Below, piece by piece: positions 16,301 to 22,249 of a DNA stretch of 23,228 nt (positions are counted from its first letter, which is position 1; each line of letters begins with the position of its first letter). Source of the DNA: JAKQIM01 sp964633225 (lineage in GTDB: Bacteria; Chloroflexota; Anaerolineae; Anaerolineales; UBA4823). Under the pieces are notes generated by a model. That model was not told the origin of the DNA and ran no database searches. It saw only the letters and a list, made by a program, of their open reading frames with translations. Where the stretch lies: positions 1-23,228 of the forward strand of contig CAZWFQ010000056.1 in assembly GCA_964633225.1 (NCBI GenBank), given 5' to 3'. A program made the position numbers and the translations under genes.

Positions 16301-16472
16301 TAGCTGGCCAATAATCGTTGATTGTGCCGCTCAGGCTGCCCGAGCTGCTAGTCAGGGTGTAACAAACCCCTGCAGCGCTGGCTTGCCCGGTGGGCAGGCC
16401 CAGCATACTCACTGCCAGGATGATTATAAGGCTGATCCGAAAAGGAGCGTGAGATTTACCGTTAATTTGCAC
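13254..16472 (-). CDS. exported Gly-rich surface protein with two ~480-residue repeats and C-terminal anchor
   Basis: A 1072-residue protein. A signal peptide (1-34, ending GQASA) is followed by two long homologous units, about 37-516 and 517-1005. Each starts with Cys-Tyr and then has YWP-T, SAGATS-SLG, GDLLLVIQMQ, LAITGLGAGGGLINNYYNA, FQVVRVPTYLNVTL, LPWNGSTGGIVALEV and SADGAGFRGG. Each ends with several poly-Gly runs (GGGGGGNGG, LVMGGGGGAG, GPGGGGGGGV) and SINGTGTLS/SISGTGTLS motifs. A hydrophobic helix at about 1028-1050 and the basic RPVKKR form a membrane anchor. The start is GTG 16472, with GGAG and GAAGG upstream. I do not know a function; adhesion, sheath or matrix roles are guesses. 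Its 3' end overlaps the convergent hydrolase gene by 62 bases, and the anchor reads cleanly up to that overlap, so the end looks real. Confidence 0.88.
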   Translation of the reverse strand: MQINGKSHAPFRISLIIILAVSMLGLPTGQASAAGVCYTLTSSSGSLSGTINDYWPATGDVSAGATSLSLGAGNSSDAGNDIAAGDLLLVIQMQQAVINSNDTNAYGSGGTNGNGYTSTQAGYYEYVIASSALGSSVGGTLAITGLGAGGGLINNYYNAATTTSQGQVRFQVVRVPTYLNVTLSGNLTALPWNGSTGGIVALEVTEALSMDGYAISADGAGFRGGAGVEKSTAPGSYENYRTNSTANGHASKGEGIAGTPRYVYFGGLRVDTAPPAGDGYPGGSFARGGPGTAGGGGNTGSTSRASRNSGGGGGGNGGSGGQGGNSYLNNLAVGGRPGAAFAQRSATRLVMGGGGGAGQTNNVSNYLNSSGAAGGGLIFLRTGSISGTGTLSANGADAPVATVDGGGGGGAGGSVLAVATGSSLSGLTITAEGGDGGDTSTADDYGPGGGGGGGVIIYGGSGAISLSVAGGANGLTDSGAYGATSGTSGATIAASDYNAIPGIRAGMSCSSGTTSNCYLYTEDSQSLKGQINSYWPGTANASAGATSISLGNRSGAAASIRGGDLLLVIQMQGAQINATNDTAYGSGDAGQMGSGYLSTDLYAGTYEYVYADNSASFYEDETLAITGLGAGGGLINNYYNADATINQGQMRFQVVRVPTYLNVTLTGNLTALPWNGSTGGIVALEVTQALTMGGYTISADGAGFRGGGGRQYNGGGSGTYTDYATASTNNINSAKGEGIAGTPRYVYFNGALLDTNPAYDGYPLGTTGASMGRGAPGNAGGGGTDGNPSGNDQNSGGGGGGNGGAGGLGGNSWSSAYGIGGRNGASFSQHSYATLVMGGGGGAGTTNNGTPTGTSGLYSSGAAGGGIVFLRAGSINGTGTLSTNGATALNVNQDGAGGGGAGGSVLAIVQGAGINGLTITANGGNGGNAWITQPPGATYPGERHGPGGGGGGGVIYTSGTPASATAAAGTNGVTTTTLDAYGATPGMVGITEMGNQSTGATSSAICWAQATAVKLTSLSAASSPPENWVLTTGLLLTGYAGACTLAWQLLRPVKKRSGIPTTGGESVRDYPG
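13458..14924 (-). repeat. second long repeat unit inside the Gly-rich gene
   Basis: This unit encodes residues about 517-1005 and is homologous to the unit at 14925-16364. DNA similarity is highest at 14401-14600 versus 15847-16046, where most bases match at an offset of 1446 bp (482 codons). The Gly-rich ends have diverged in length, so the duplication is not recent throughout. Confidence 0.8.
14925..16364 (-). repeat. first long repeat unit inside the Gly-rich gene
   Basis: This unit encodes residues about 37-516, starting at the Cys after the signal peptide. It pairs with the unit at 13458-14924. The conserved core (SADGAGFRGG back to LAITGLGAGGG) is nearly identical in both copies. Confidence 0.8.
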
Positions 16473-16531
16473 TGCCTTCTCTCCTCGGCCAATTTAGCCG
16501 GTTTAATTGCGCTATGCGTAGACAAAAACGA

Positions 16532-16560
16532 TGATGATAACCTTAAAAATTGTATCATCA
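16532..16560. repeat. 8-bp stem, 13-base loop in the leader of the Gly-rich gene
   Basis: TGATGATA (16532-16539) pairs with TATCATCA (16553-16560). It lies 60-88 bases upstream of the GTG start, in the probable leader or promoter region. TATAAT on the minus strand (plus-strand ATTATA near 16596) could be a -10 box upstream of it. It could be an operator or an RNA stem. No riboswitch pattern was recognised. Confidence 0.3.
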
Positions 16561-16647
16561 CCTCGTTTAACGGCTTGTCCCATTTGTATCCCAATTATTA
16601 TACGTTTTTGCTAGCTCTCACTTCGATATTCCTCTTTAATACTTGGC

Positions 16648-17550
16648 TCACCCCATCGTCACCCGGTTCCGCCCAGCCTGCTTGCTGGCGTATAGCAGGT
16701 GGTCGGCTCTTTCTATAGCTTGTTGCAATGATTCGCCTGGCTTGAGCAGCGTGGCGCCGACCGAGACCGTGACGCTGATTGGGCCGCTTTCTAGCGGAAC
16801 CACAGATGCTGCCACCAGGGTGCGTAGTTTTTCGGCCACGCGCTCCAGGTGGGCCGGGTTAACGTGGCGTATCACCACCAAGAATTCTTCTCCACCCCAT
16901 CGCCCGACGCTGTCACTGGCGCGTAGTACCTGCTGGATAGTGTTGGCTACCATGCGCAAAGCCTGGTCGCCAATGTTGTGCCCATGTGTATCGTTGATCT
17001 GTTTGAAATGATCAATATCCAGCATCAAGATGGCGCTGGTCGGGTTTTGCAGGGCCACTTCGGCCAGGGTGGCATGCAAAAAATTCTCGATTGCACGCCG
17101 GTTGGCGATCCCGGTCAGGGCATCCTGGTTGGCTTCCAGGGTCATTTCTTTGAGTTGATTTTGCATATCGATCACCAGCGAATTATCGCTGAATGATTCC
17201 ACTGCCCCCACCATTTCACCGTTTGGGCTGTAAATGGGAGAGACCCGCACAAGCACCGGCACACGATGCCCCTGGACGTGACGCAGGAAGACGGGCGCTT
17301 CATGCACACCGCCATCTTGCATAGAAGCAGTCAGCGGGCAGCCAGAGAGGCAGAGCTGGCAGCCTTTTTCATTCACATGCACCAAGATATTGTCGGCGCA
17401 GCTTTTGCCCACCACTTCCTCTGCCGTATAGCCCGTGATGCGTTCGGCGCCCTTGTTCCAGTAAGTGATGCGGCGCTCCCGGTCTACGAAATACACCCCA
17501 TCATACAGGTTATCCAGGATAGATTTGTAGAAAGCATTGAAACTTGTCAT
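16648..17550 (-). CDS. PAS-GGDEF diguanylate cyclase
   Basis: A 300-residue soluble enzyme that would make cyclic di-GMP from two GTP. An N-terminal PAS domain (about 6-128) has ILDNLYDGVYFVDRERRITY and a cysteine-rich insert with C51, C64, C67 and C71 (KGCQLCLSGCPLT). A helical linker (NQLKEMTLEANQDALTGIANRRA) joins the GGDEF domain (about 140-300). Active-site GGEEF is at 219-223 and substrate/metal residues in DIDHFKQINDTHGHNIGD are intact. The inhibitory I-site RASD (210-213) lies the standard five residues before GGEEF. So it is probably active and product-inhibited, with the PAS/Cys part sensing redox, metal or gas. It sits 62 bases after the 226-aa gene and before the Gly-rich surface gene, all on one strand. 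Control of surface properties by c-di-GMP is possible. Confidence 0.94.
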   Translation of the reverse strand: MTSFNAFYKSILDNLYDGVYFVDRERRITYWNKGAERITGYTAEEVVGKSCADNILVHVNEKGCQLCLSGCPLTASMQDGGVHEAPVFLRHVQGHRVPVLVRVSPIYSPNGEMVGAVESFSDNSLVIDMQNQLKEMTLEANQDALTGIANRRAIENFLHATLAEVALQNPTSAILMLDIDHFKQINDTHGHNIGDQALRMVANTIQQVLRASDSVGRWGGEEFLVVIRHVNPAHLERVAEKLRTLVAASVVPLESGPISVTVSVGATLLKPGESLQQAIERADHLLYASKQAGRNRVTMG

Positions 17551-17612
17551 ATTTTCTTGTTCCCCAAGTTAACCGGCATCAGGCCCCTGGTGTGAAGCCC
17601 AACGCATCTTCC

Positions 17613-18293
17613 TTACCGCCCAAATGAAATCACCCCAAACCCCAGCCAGGTTTGGAAGGTTCCTTTGCGCGCGTTGATGGGCCGGTCAATCAGGATGCGC
17701 GTTTCTAGAAGCGCATCTAGCTTTGATGGATCAAAATAGGTCACCCGGAAGACCGGGGTTGAGGCTTTGATCTCGGCATAGCTTGCGCCATAGTCAATGT
17801 CAATGACCACATCTGCCACGAAGCCTTTGGCCGGGTAGAAAAGTGCCACTTCTGCGTATTCCCGGTTTTCTCCCGTCCCAAATTCTGCCCAATAGGTTTC
17901 GGGTTCTCCAAAGCGCTCAAATAGGTCGCCCAAGGTCAGCGAGTTGATGGTCAGAATATTGATCGCAATCGCTGTGTCGTCCTCGAAGAAAACCGCGCCG
18001 GTGCTGTCTTCTGCTGGTCGTTGAAAGGCCCAAAAGATTTCTGATGGCCGGGTTTCTTCGTCTTCTTCGACCGAGAGCGTATCGGCATTTACAAATTCCA
18101 TGCTGTTGATGACCTCAAACACCTGGTTGAAATTCATCGCACCGGGCGTGATGCGATACCAACAGGGTGGGGTGCAGACATTCGATAGCACCACCGATGG
18201 TTGGCGATCAACATAGCGGATAAGGGTGAGAACGCCCAACACGGCTGCAATCGCAAGCACGATACCGCCGGCTGTTTTGAGTAAATCTTTCAT
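17613..18293 (-). CDS. membrane-anchored protein with CxxxCW motif, function unknown
   Basis: A 226-residue protein that I cannot assign to a characterised family. One N-terminal membrane helix (about 8-26) is followed by a soluble part, probably outside the cell. Just after the anchor is SNVCTPPCWYRITPG (C40, C44), a Cys-x-x-Pro-Cys-Trp signature that I associate with extracytoplasmic proteins of Chloroflexota; the two Cys could form a disulfide. Then come acidic and beta-rich segments, with LTLGDLFERFGEPETYWAEF (about 128-147), a stretch often seen in small secreted repeat domains. GAGGA lies about 10 bases before ATG 18293. The gene is divergent from the small-GTPase operon and on the same strand as the diguanylate cyclase gene, which follows after 62 bases. 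Confidence 0.75.
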   Translation of the reverse strand: MKDLLKTAGGIVLAIAAVLGVLTLIRYVDRQPSVVLSNVCTPPCWYRITPGAMNFNQVFEVINSMEFVNADTLSVEEDEETRPSEIFWAFQRPAEDSTGAVFFEDDTAIAINILTINSLTLGDLFERFGEPETYWAEFGTGENREYAEVALFYPAKGFVADVVIDIDYGASYAEIKASTPVFRVTYFDPSKLDALLETRILIDRPINARKGTFQTWLGFGVISFGR

Positions 18294-18416
18294 GGCTTTT
18301 TTCCTCTTTCGCCTGTTACTTGTTTTTGTTGGTCAAACGCTCCAATTCTACCCCAATTTCCCATCGCATGAAGTTGCACCAGGTAATAATGAAAAGAGAA
18401 ATCGGGGGATTCGGTT

Positions 18417-18422
18417 TATAAT
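18417..18422 (+). promoter_or_regulatory. candidate -10 box of the small-GTPase operon
   Basis: A perfect TATAAT lies 38 bases before the first ATG of the operon (18461). The -35 position is poor, so the promoter may need an activator or another sigma factor. The strong ribosome site AGGAGG (18448-18453) follows, seven bases before the ATG. Confidence 0.45.
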
Positions 18423-18460
18423 AACGCTGGGCTTTTTTCACTTGAGCAGGAGGCGACGAC

Positions 18461-18964
18461 ATGACAAATACTGGCAAAACAACCCCGAGCGACGCAAATA
18501 TTAACGAACTCGAGCGTCTGCGCGAAATTCTCTATGGCCAACAGGCTCGCAGCACTGATGAACGATTTAAAGACCTGGCGATTCGCCAGGAGACGATCCG
18601 GCAAGAACTGACCGAACAGATCAACCTGCTGGGAGCGCAATTATCGAGTCGTCTGGAGGCGTTGGCCGCCGAGTTGAAAGAGCGCTTGGAAAAGCAAGAT
18701 GGCAGCCAACAGCAAATTGCCGAAGCCAACAAGCAGGCTTTTGCCCATCAACTCGACCTCTTGCAAGCTGATTCGTCTACCCAATTGGCTGCATTAAAAC
18801 AGAGCCTGGAAACGTCTCACGCTGATCTTGCCAGCCAGATCCAATCTGCGCTAAATGTTTCCGAGCAATCTGCGGCCGCGTTGGAAGACAAAAAGATTTC
18901 GCGCCAGGCCTTTGGCCAATTGTTGGCTGAGTTGGGTGAACGCCTGCAGAAACAAATCGTTTGA
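18461..18964 (+). CDS. coiled-coil protein, first gene of the small-GTPase operon
   Basis: A 167-residue, strongly helical protein with no signal peptide or membrane helix. Almost the whole length is charged heptad sequence (INELERLREILYGQQ ... ETIRQELTEQINLLGAQLSS ... LEALAAELKERLEKQ ... TQLAALKQSLETSHADLASQ). The C-terminal cap KKISRQAFGQLLAELGERLQ may be a separate helical pair. The N-terminal ELERLREILYGQQ resembles the start of the next protein (VNALRDIVVRQERQRIDAL), so the two may pair by coiled coil. It has the strongest ribosome site of the operon (AGGAGG) and ends 21 bases before the membrane-protein gene. By context I infer a scaffold or partner for the GTPase/longin system. No enzymatic motif is visible. 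Confidence 0.82.
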   Translation: MTNTGKTTPSDANINELERLREILYGQQARSTDERFKDLAIRQETIRQELTEQINLLGAQLSSRLEALAAELKERLEKQDGSQQQIAEANKQAFAHQLDLLQADSSTQLAALKQSLETSHADLASQIQSALNVSEQSAAALEDKKISRQAFGQLLAELGERLQKQIV

Positions 18965-18985
18965 GCCGGCTGTTGATTTTATCTC

Positions 18986-20497
18986 ATGACCGAGTCTGAA
19001 TTTTCCGGCCTGCCACCCGTTGATCCGGGCGCCGAGTCACAAGATGCCCAAGCCCTGGTCAACGCGCTGCGTGATATTGTGGTGCGCCAAGAACGCCAAC
19101 GTATTGACGCGCTGGAGGCTGGTCTGCAAGACCTGAACGCCGAGATTGAGCCCGACAGCCTGGCTGAGAAGTTGAATCCGGTCATGAGCGGCCTGGTGCG
19201 CCAGACAATCCATGATTCGCCTGATGAAATGGCTGAAGCCATCGGCCCGGTGATGGGCGAGGCCATCCGGGTTCAAATCCGGGATTCGCGCCAGGGCATG
19301 GTGGATGCCATCGCACCAATTATCGGTGCAACCATCCAAAAGGCGCTCAGCGATTTCTCCCATGAATTACAACGCAATATCGATGCCCGCTTGCGCACCT
19401 CTTTTAGGCCATCCGATGTGCTGCGTAGTGCCCAGGCACGCCTGCGGGGCATTTCTTCGGCTGAGCTGGCAATGCGCGATGCCCTGCCATTTGCCATCCA
19501 GGAGCTTTTTCTGATCCACCGCGAGAGCGGTTTGTTGTTGGCCCACTTGCATCCAGGCAAAGACCAGACCAGCGATTCGGATCTGATCGGGGGGATGCTG
19601 ACGGCTATTCGTGATTTTGTGCAAGACTCGTTTGGCCAGGGGCAAGCGGGCAATGAATTGGACGAGATCCAGTATGGAGAACAACGCATCATTATCCAGA
19701 GCGGACATTCCGTTTACCTGGCAGCGGTGATTGCGGGCGTAGAGTCTCCTGGATTTCGCTCCCGCCTGCGCGAATGGGTGAACGATCTGTATGTTCAATA
19801 CGGCGGCGTCTTGCGCGATTACACCGGCGACCCTGCCGCCCTTCCCAACCTGGAAGCACGCCTGGCTGAATTGATCCATCTGGCCGAATTGCCTCACCCA
19901 GCCAGTGCTGATCGCCTGCCAGGCGCGCCGCGATCATTAACGCCCAATCAACGCCTGGCAATTGTGCTTGGGGCATTGGGCGGATTGCTTGGGCTGTTGT
20001 TATGTTGTTTTTACATCTGGTTTACCTTTACCTTGCTGCCGGTAGCGTGGTCGCAGGGCCGTGCCACCCTCACACAAACCTTTACCCTTGTACCTTCTGC
20101 CACCCAATTGCCTACAGCAACCTGGACCCACACGCCCACGGTTATGCCCAGCCCGTCTCTTACCCCGCTTCCTAGCGCCACACCCACCCCGCTTCCCACT
20201 GTCACGTTCACCAGCAGCCCTTCGCCGCTGCCTCCCAGCACCACCCCCGCACCGGTCACTGTTTCTGCAATTGCATTGGGGAATGTCTGGCTGCGTGCTG
20301 CCCCGGATGAAATGGCGCAAACCCTGGGGACCATTCCACAAGGCAGCCCGGTGTACGTGCGCTCGGCTTATGGCAATTGGCTGGAAGTGGATTGGAATAA
20401 TGGAGGGAGTTATCTGCGCGGTTGGGCGGCAGCCGAATGGTTTTTCATGCTCGTGCCGCTGCCTTCTGATTACATTACCCCTACAGCAGTTCCTTAA
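18986..20497 (+). CDS. membrane protein: cytoplasmic longin/roadblock-like domain, membrane helix, external SH3b domain
   Basis: A 503-residue protein with an unusual order of parts. Residues 1-58 are helical. Residues 60-128 hold three tandem 23-residue repeats with a core of L/I-x-P-V/I-M/I. Residues about 173-280 (ELFLIHRESGLLLAHL ... DLIGGMLTAIRDFVQDSF ... GEQRIIIQSGHSVYLAAVIAG) look like a longin or roadblock-type sensor fold. One membrane helix spans about 324-353. A Pro/Thr-rich stalk (360-424) leads to an SH3b domain (425-488: GNVWLRAAPDEMAQTLGTI, GNWLEVDW), which in other proteins binds wall material. With no signal peptide, the N-terminal part should be cytoplasmic and the SH3b outside. 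The N-terminal half resembles proteins that carry a C-terminal OmpA domain in other bacteria; here SH3b takes that place. The Ras-like GTPase gene follows after 23 bases, so this is its probable partner or regulator. Confidence 0.85.
   Translation: MTESEFSGLPPVDPGAESQDAQALVNALRDIVVRQERQRIDALEAGLQDLNAEIEPDSLAEKLNPVMSGLVRQTIHDSPDEMAEAIGPVMGEAIRVQIRDSRQGMVDAIAPIIGATIQKALSDFSHELQRNIDARLRTSFRPSDVLRSAQARLRGISSAELAMRDALPFAIQELFLIHRESGLLLAHLHPGKDQTSDSDLIGGMLTAIRDFVQDSFGQGQAGNELDEIQYGEQRIIIQSGHSVYLAAVIAGVESPGFRSRLREWVNDLYVQYGGVLRDYTGDPAALPNLEARLAELIHLAELPHPASADRLPGAPRSLTPNQRLAIVLGALGGLLGLLLCCFYIWFTFTLLPVAWSQGRATLTQTFTLVPSATQLPTATWTHTPTVMPSPSLTPLPSATPTPLPTVTFTSSPSPLPPSTTPAPVTVSAIALGNVWLRAAPDEMAQTLGTIPQGSPVYVRSAYGNWLEVDWNNGGSYLRGWAAAEWFFMLVPLPSDYITPTAVP
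19163..19369 (+). repeat. three tandem 69-bp units encoding 23-residue repeats
   Basis: Codons 60-82, 83-105 and 106-128 of the longin/SH3b membrane protein encode three similar units. Their cores read EKLNPVMSGLVRQTI, EAIGPVMGEAIRVQI and DAIAPIIGATIQKAL. The period is exactly 23 residues with a conserved Pro, and each unit is predicted to be an amphipathic helix with a kink. Confidence 0.75.
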
Positions 20498-20520
20498 TCG
20501 TCAGGGGAGGAGATATCGTA

Positions 20521-21027
20521 ATGCCTGTATTGCAAAAGAAAATTTGTCTACTTGGAGATTTCGCAGTTGGCAAAACCAGCCTGGTGCGGCGTTTTGTTGA
20601 GGGACGTTTTGATGATCGCTATCTGAGCACCATTGGGGTTAAAGTTTCGCGTTTCAGCCTCTCGCGGCCTGCTGGCGAACTGAACTTGATCGTTTGGGAT
20701 CTGGCTGGCAGCGACGAGTATGGAGCTCAATCTTCTTACTTGCGTGGCGCGGCAGGCGCCTTGATTGTGTGTGACCTGATCCGCCGCGAAACCCTGGCAT
20801 CTATGGGGGAATATGCCGCTCGCATGCGGCAGGTCAATCCAGATGCGGCTCTGATTTTTATCGGCAACAAGGTTGATCTTGTGCTGGATCGGGCGGCTGA
20901 CGATGCAGAGATGCAGTCGGTCTGTTCGGCCTTGAACGCTCCGTATTTACTGTGCAGTGCAAAAACTGGTGAGCGAGTTTCAGAAGGCTTCTTGATGCTG
21001 GTAGAAGCCTTGGGCTTGGCGTCGTGA
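20521..21027 (+). CDS. Ras-like small GTPase (bacterial Rup/MglA-like group)
   Basis: A 168-residue single-domain GTPase of the Ras/Rab type, a molecular switch. All G-boxes are visible: G1 GDFAVGKTS (12-20), G2 Thr37 in YLSTIGVKVS, G3 WDLAGSDEY (D60, G63), G4 GNKVDL (N116, D119) and G5 CSAKTG (S146-K148). Ser64 stands where Ras has the catalytic Gln61, so hydrolysis probably needs help from a partner. There is no C-terminal Cys for lipid attachment, so membrane recruitment would have to come through a protein such as its neighbour. The GDFAVGKTSLVRRFV form of G1 fits the bacterial Rup-type families better than MglA. ATG 20521 follows the longin/SH3b gene by 23 bases with AGGGGAGGAG upstream. 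The kinase gene starts within its stop codon. Confidence 0.93.
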   Translation: MPVLQKKICLLGDFAVGKTSLVRRFVEGRFDDRYLSTIGVKVSRFSLSRPAGELNLIVWDLAGSDEYGAQSSYLRGAAGALIVCDLIRRETLASMGEYAARMRQVNPDAALIFIGNKVDLVLDRAADDAEMQSVCSALNAPYLLCSAKTGERVSEGFLMLVEALGLAS

Positions 21028-22217
21028 TGCTGCTTCCACTGGATTCGAAAGCTTTGATCGGCGGCGCCCATGTGGCGCGGGCTTTTATCCAGGCGTACCA
21101 TCTGGTTTATGCACAGATCGCCCTCGATCTAAGCATTAGCCTGGCTTCTCCAGACTTTGCCCGCCTGCTGCCAGATGCCGATCTTTTGCAACAAGGGGCA
21201 CAACTGCCTCAACTGCTGTGGGAATTTGTGGGGTTTGAAGATGCCTTGCAAAACCTGTTGCTTGGCGTTGAGCCCGCCTTTACCATCGAAGGTGTATGCC
21301 GAGAGATGCCAGACGGCTCGGTCACGTACCTGGATTTCCAGGTCATGCCGATTGATAGCGAGAATCCCGGCGCAGGCTTGTTGTTGATCGTAGAAGATGT
21401 GACCCATAGTTGCGAACTTAAACAGCGCGTGGCGCAAGATCGGAATGAGCTGAGACTGGCCCAACGCGCCTTGGAGGAAGCAAACCAAGAGCTTGATCGT
21501 CTTGGACGCTTTAAGTCGTTCGTAATTTCTATGGCCGCGCACGATATGCGTAGTCCCTTGGGCGTGATCATGCTCTATATCGATATCTTACGACAAGAGT
21601 TGGGAGCGTCTGCCACGCCTAAGCTGGTTTATGGTTTGGATATGATCTTGAGCCAGGTAAATTGGCTGAGAGGCTTGATCTATGACCTGCTCAGCCTGGA
21701 ACAGGCCGAGCAGGGTCGTCTCCTGGTCAATCTTGAAACATTTAATTTAAATGAATTGGTGCCCAATGTGTTGTCTGGCTTCCAGGCTATGGCCGCCGTC
21801 GATAGGATCGAGTTAAATCTTTATCTTCCTGCCGAGCCAGTGCTCTTGAAAGCAGATCCTGAGCGAATCAAACAGGTGATTTCTAACCTGCTCAGCAATG
21901 CCCTGAAATATTCACCGGAAGCTGGCCAGGTGAGCCTTAATTTGTGTCAAGAAGCAGGCTATGCCGTGCTAGATGTCAGCGATACCGGGCGCGGCATGGA
22001 CGCCAACCAGATTGAAAATCTGTTCCGGCCGTATTACCGTGCCAGCGAACCCGAAAGGAGCTGCATGATGGGCATTGGTTTGGGCTTGTTCATTGCCCGT
22101 ACTTTGGTCGAGATGCATCATGGCACGATCACTGTGTCCAGCCAGCCCGGGCATGGAACCACCTTCACCGTGCGGTTGCCGCTTTCTCAGCCCTCAGACG
22201 GGAATCCGATCCGATAA
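21027..22217 (+). CDS. soluble PAS sensor histidine kinase
   Basis: A 396-residue histidine kinase with no membrane helix. Residues about 15-130 form a PAS-like sensor ending GLLLIVEDVTHSCEL. A coiled linker (131-162) leads to the H-box SMAAHDMRSPLGV with His172. The ATPase part has N-box NLLSNALKYSP, G1 DTGRGM, F-box FRPYYRAS and G2 GIGLGLFIA, all intact. ATG 21027 shares one base with the TGA stop of the GTPase gene; a GTG one codon earlier (21024) is the alternative start. Either way translation is coupled to the GTPase. No response regulator follows in the window, so its target is encoded elsewhere. By context the kinase is a likely downstream effector or input of the GTPase switch; this is inference. 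Confidence 0.92.
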   Translation: MLLPLDSKALIGGAHVARAFIQAYHLVYAQIALDLSISLASPDFARLLPDADLLQQGAQLPQLLWEFVGFEDALQNLLLGVEPAFTIEGVCREMPDGSVTYLDFQVMPIDSENPGAGLLLIVEDVTHSCELKQRVAQDRNELRLAQRALEEANQELDRLGRFKSFVISMAAHDMRSPLGVIMLYIDILRQELGASATPKLVYGLDMILSQVNWLRGLIYDLLSLEQAEQGRLLVNLETFNLNELVPNVLSGFQAMAAVDRIELNLYLPAEPVLLKADPERIKQVISNLLSNALKYSPEAGQVSLNLCQEAGYAVLDVSDTGRGMDANQIENLFRPYYRASEPERSCMMGIGLGLFIARTLVEMHHGTITVSSQPGHGTTFTVRLPLSQPSDGNPIR

Positions 22218-22249
22218 CGCTTCCCTCAAGCAGATTGCGTAAAAATCCC

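Noticed and set aside
13254..16472. Relation of the Gly-rich protein to mycobacterial PE_PGRS proteins
   Set aside because: Only the Gly-rich composition is shared. There is no PE domain, and the conserved beta-rich core between Gly runs is different.
16473..16647. Possible c-di-GMP riboswitch before the Gly-rich gene, suggested by the neighbouring cyclase
   Set aside because: No GEMM-type conserved core or paired stems could be recognised; only one short 8-bp stem is present.
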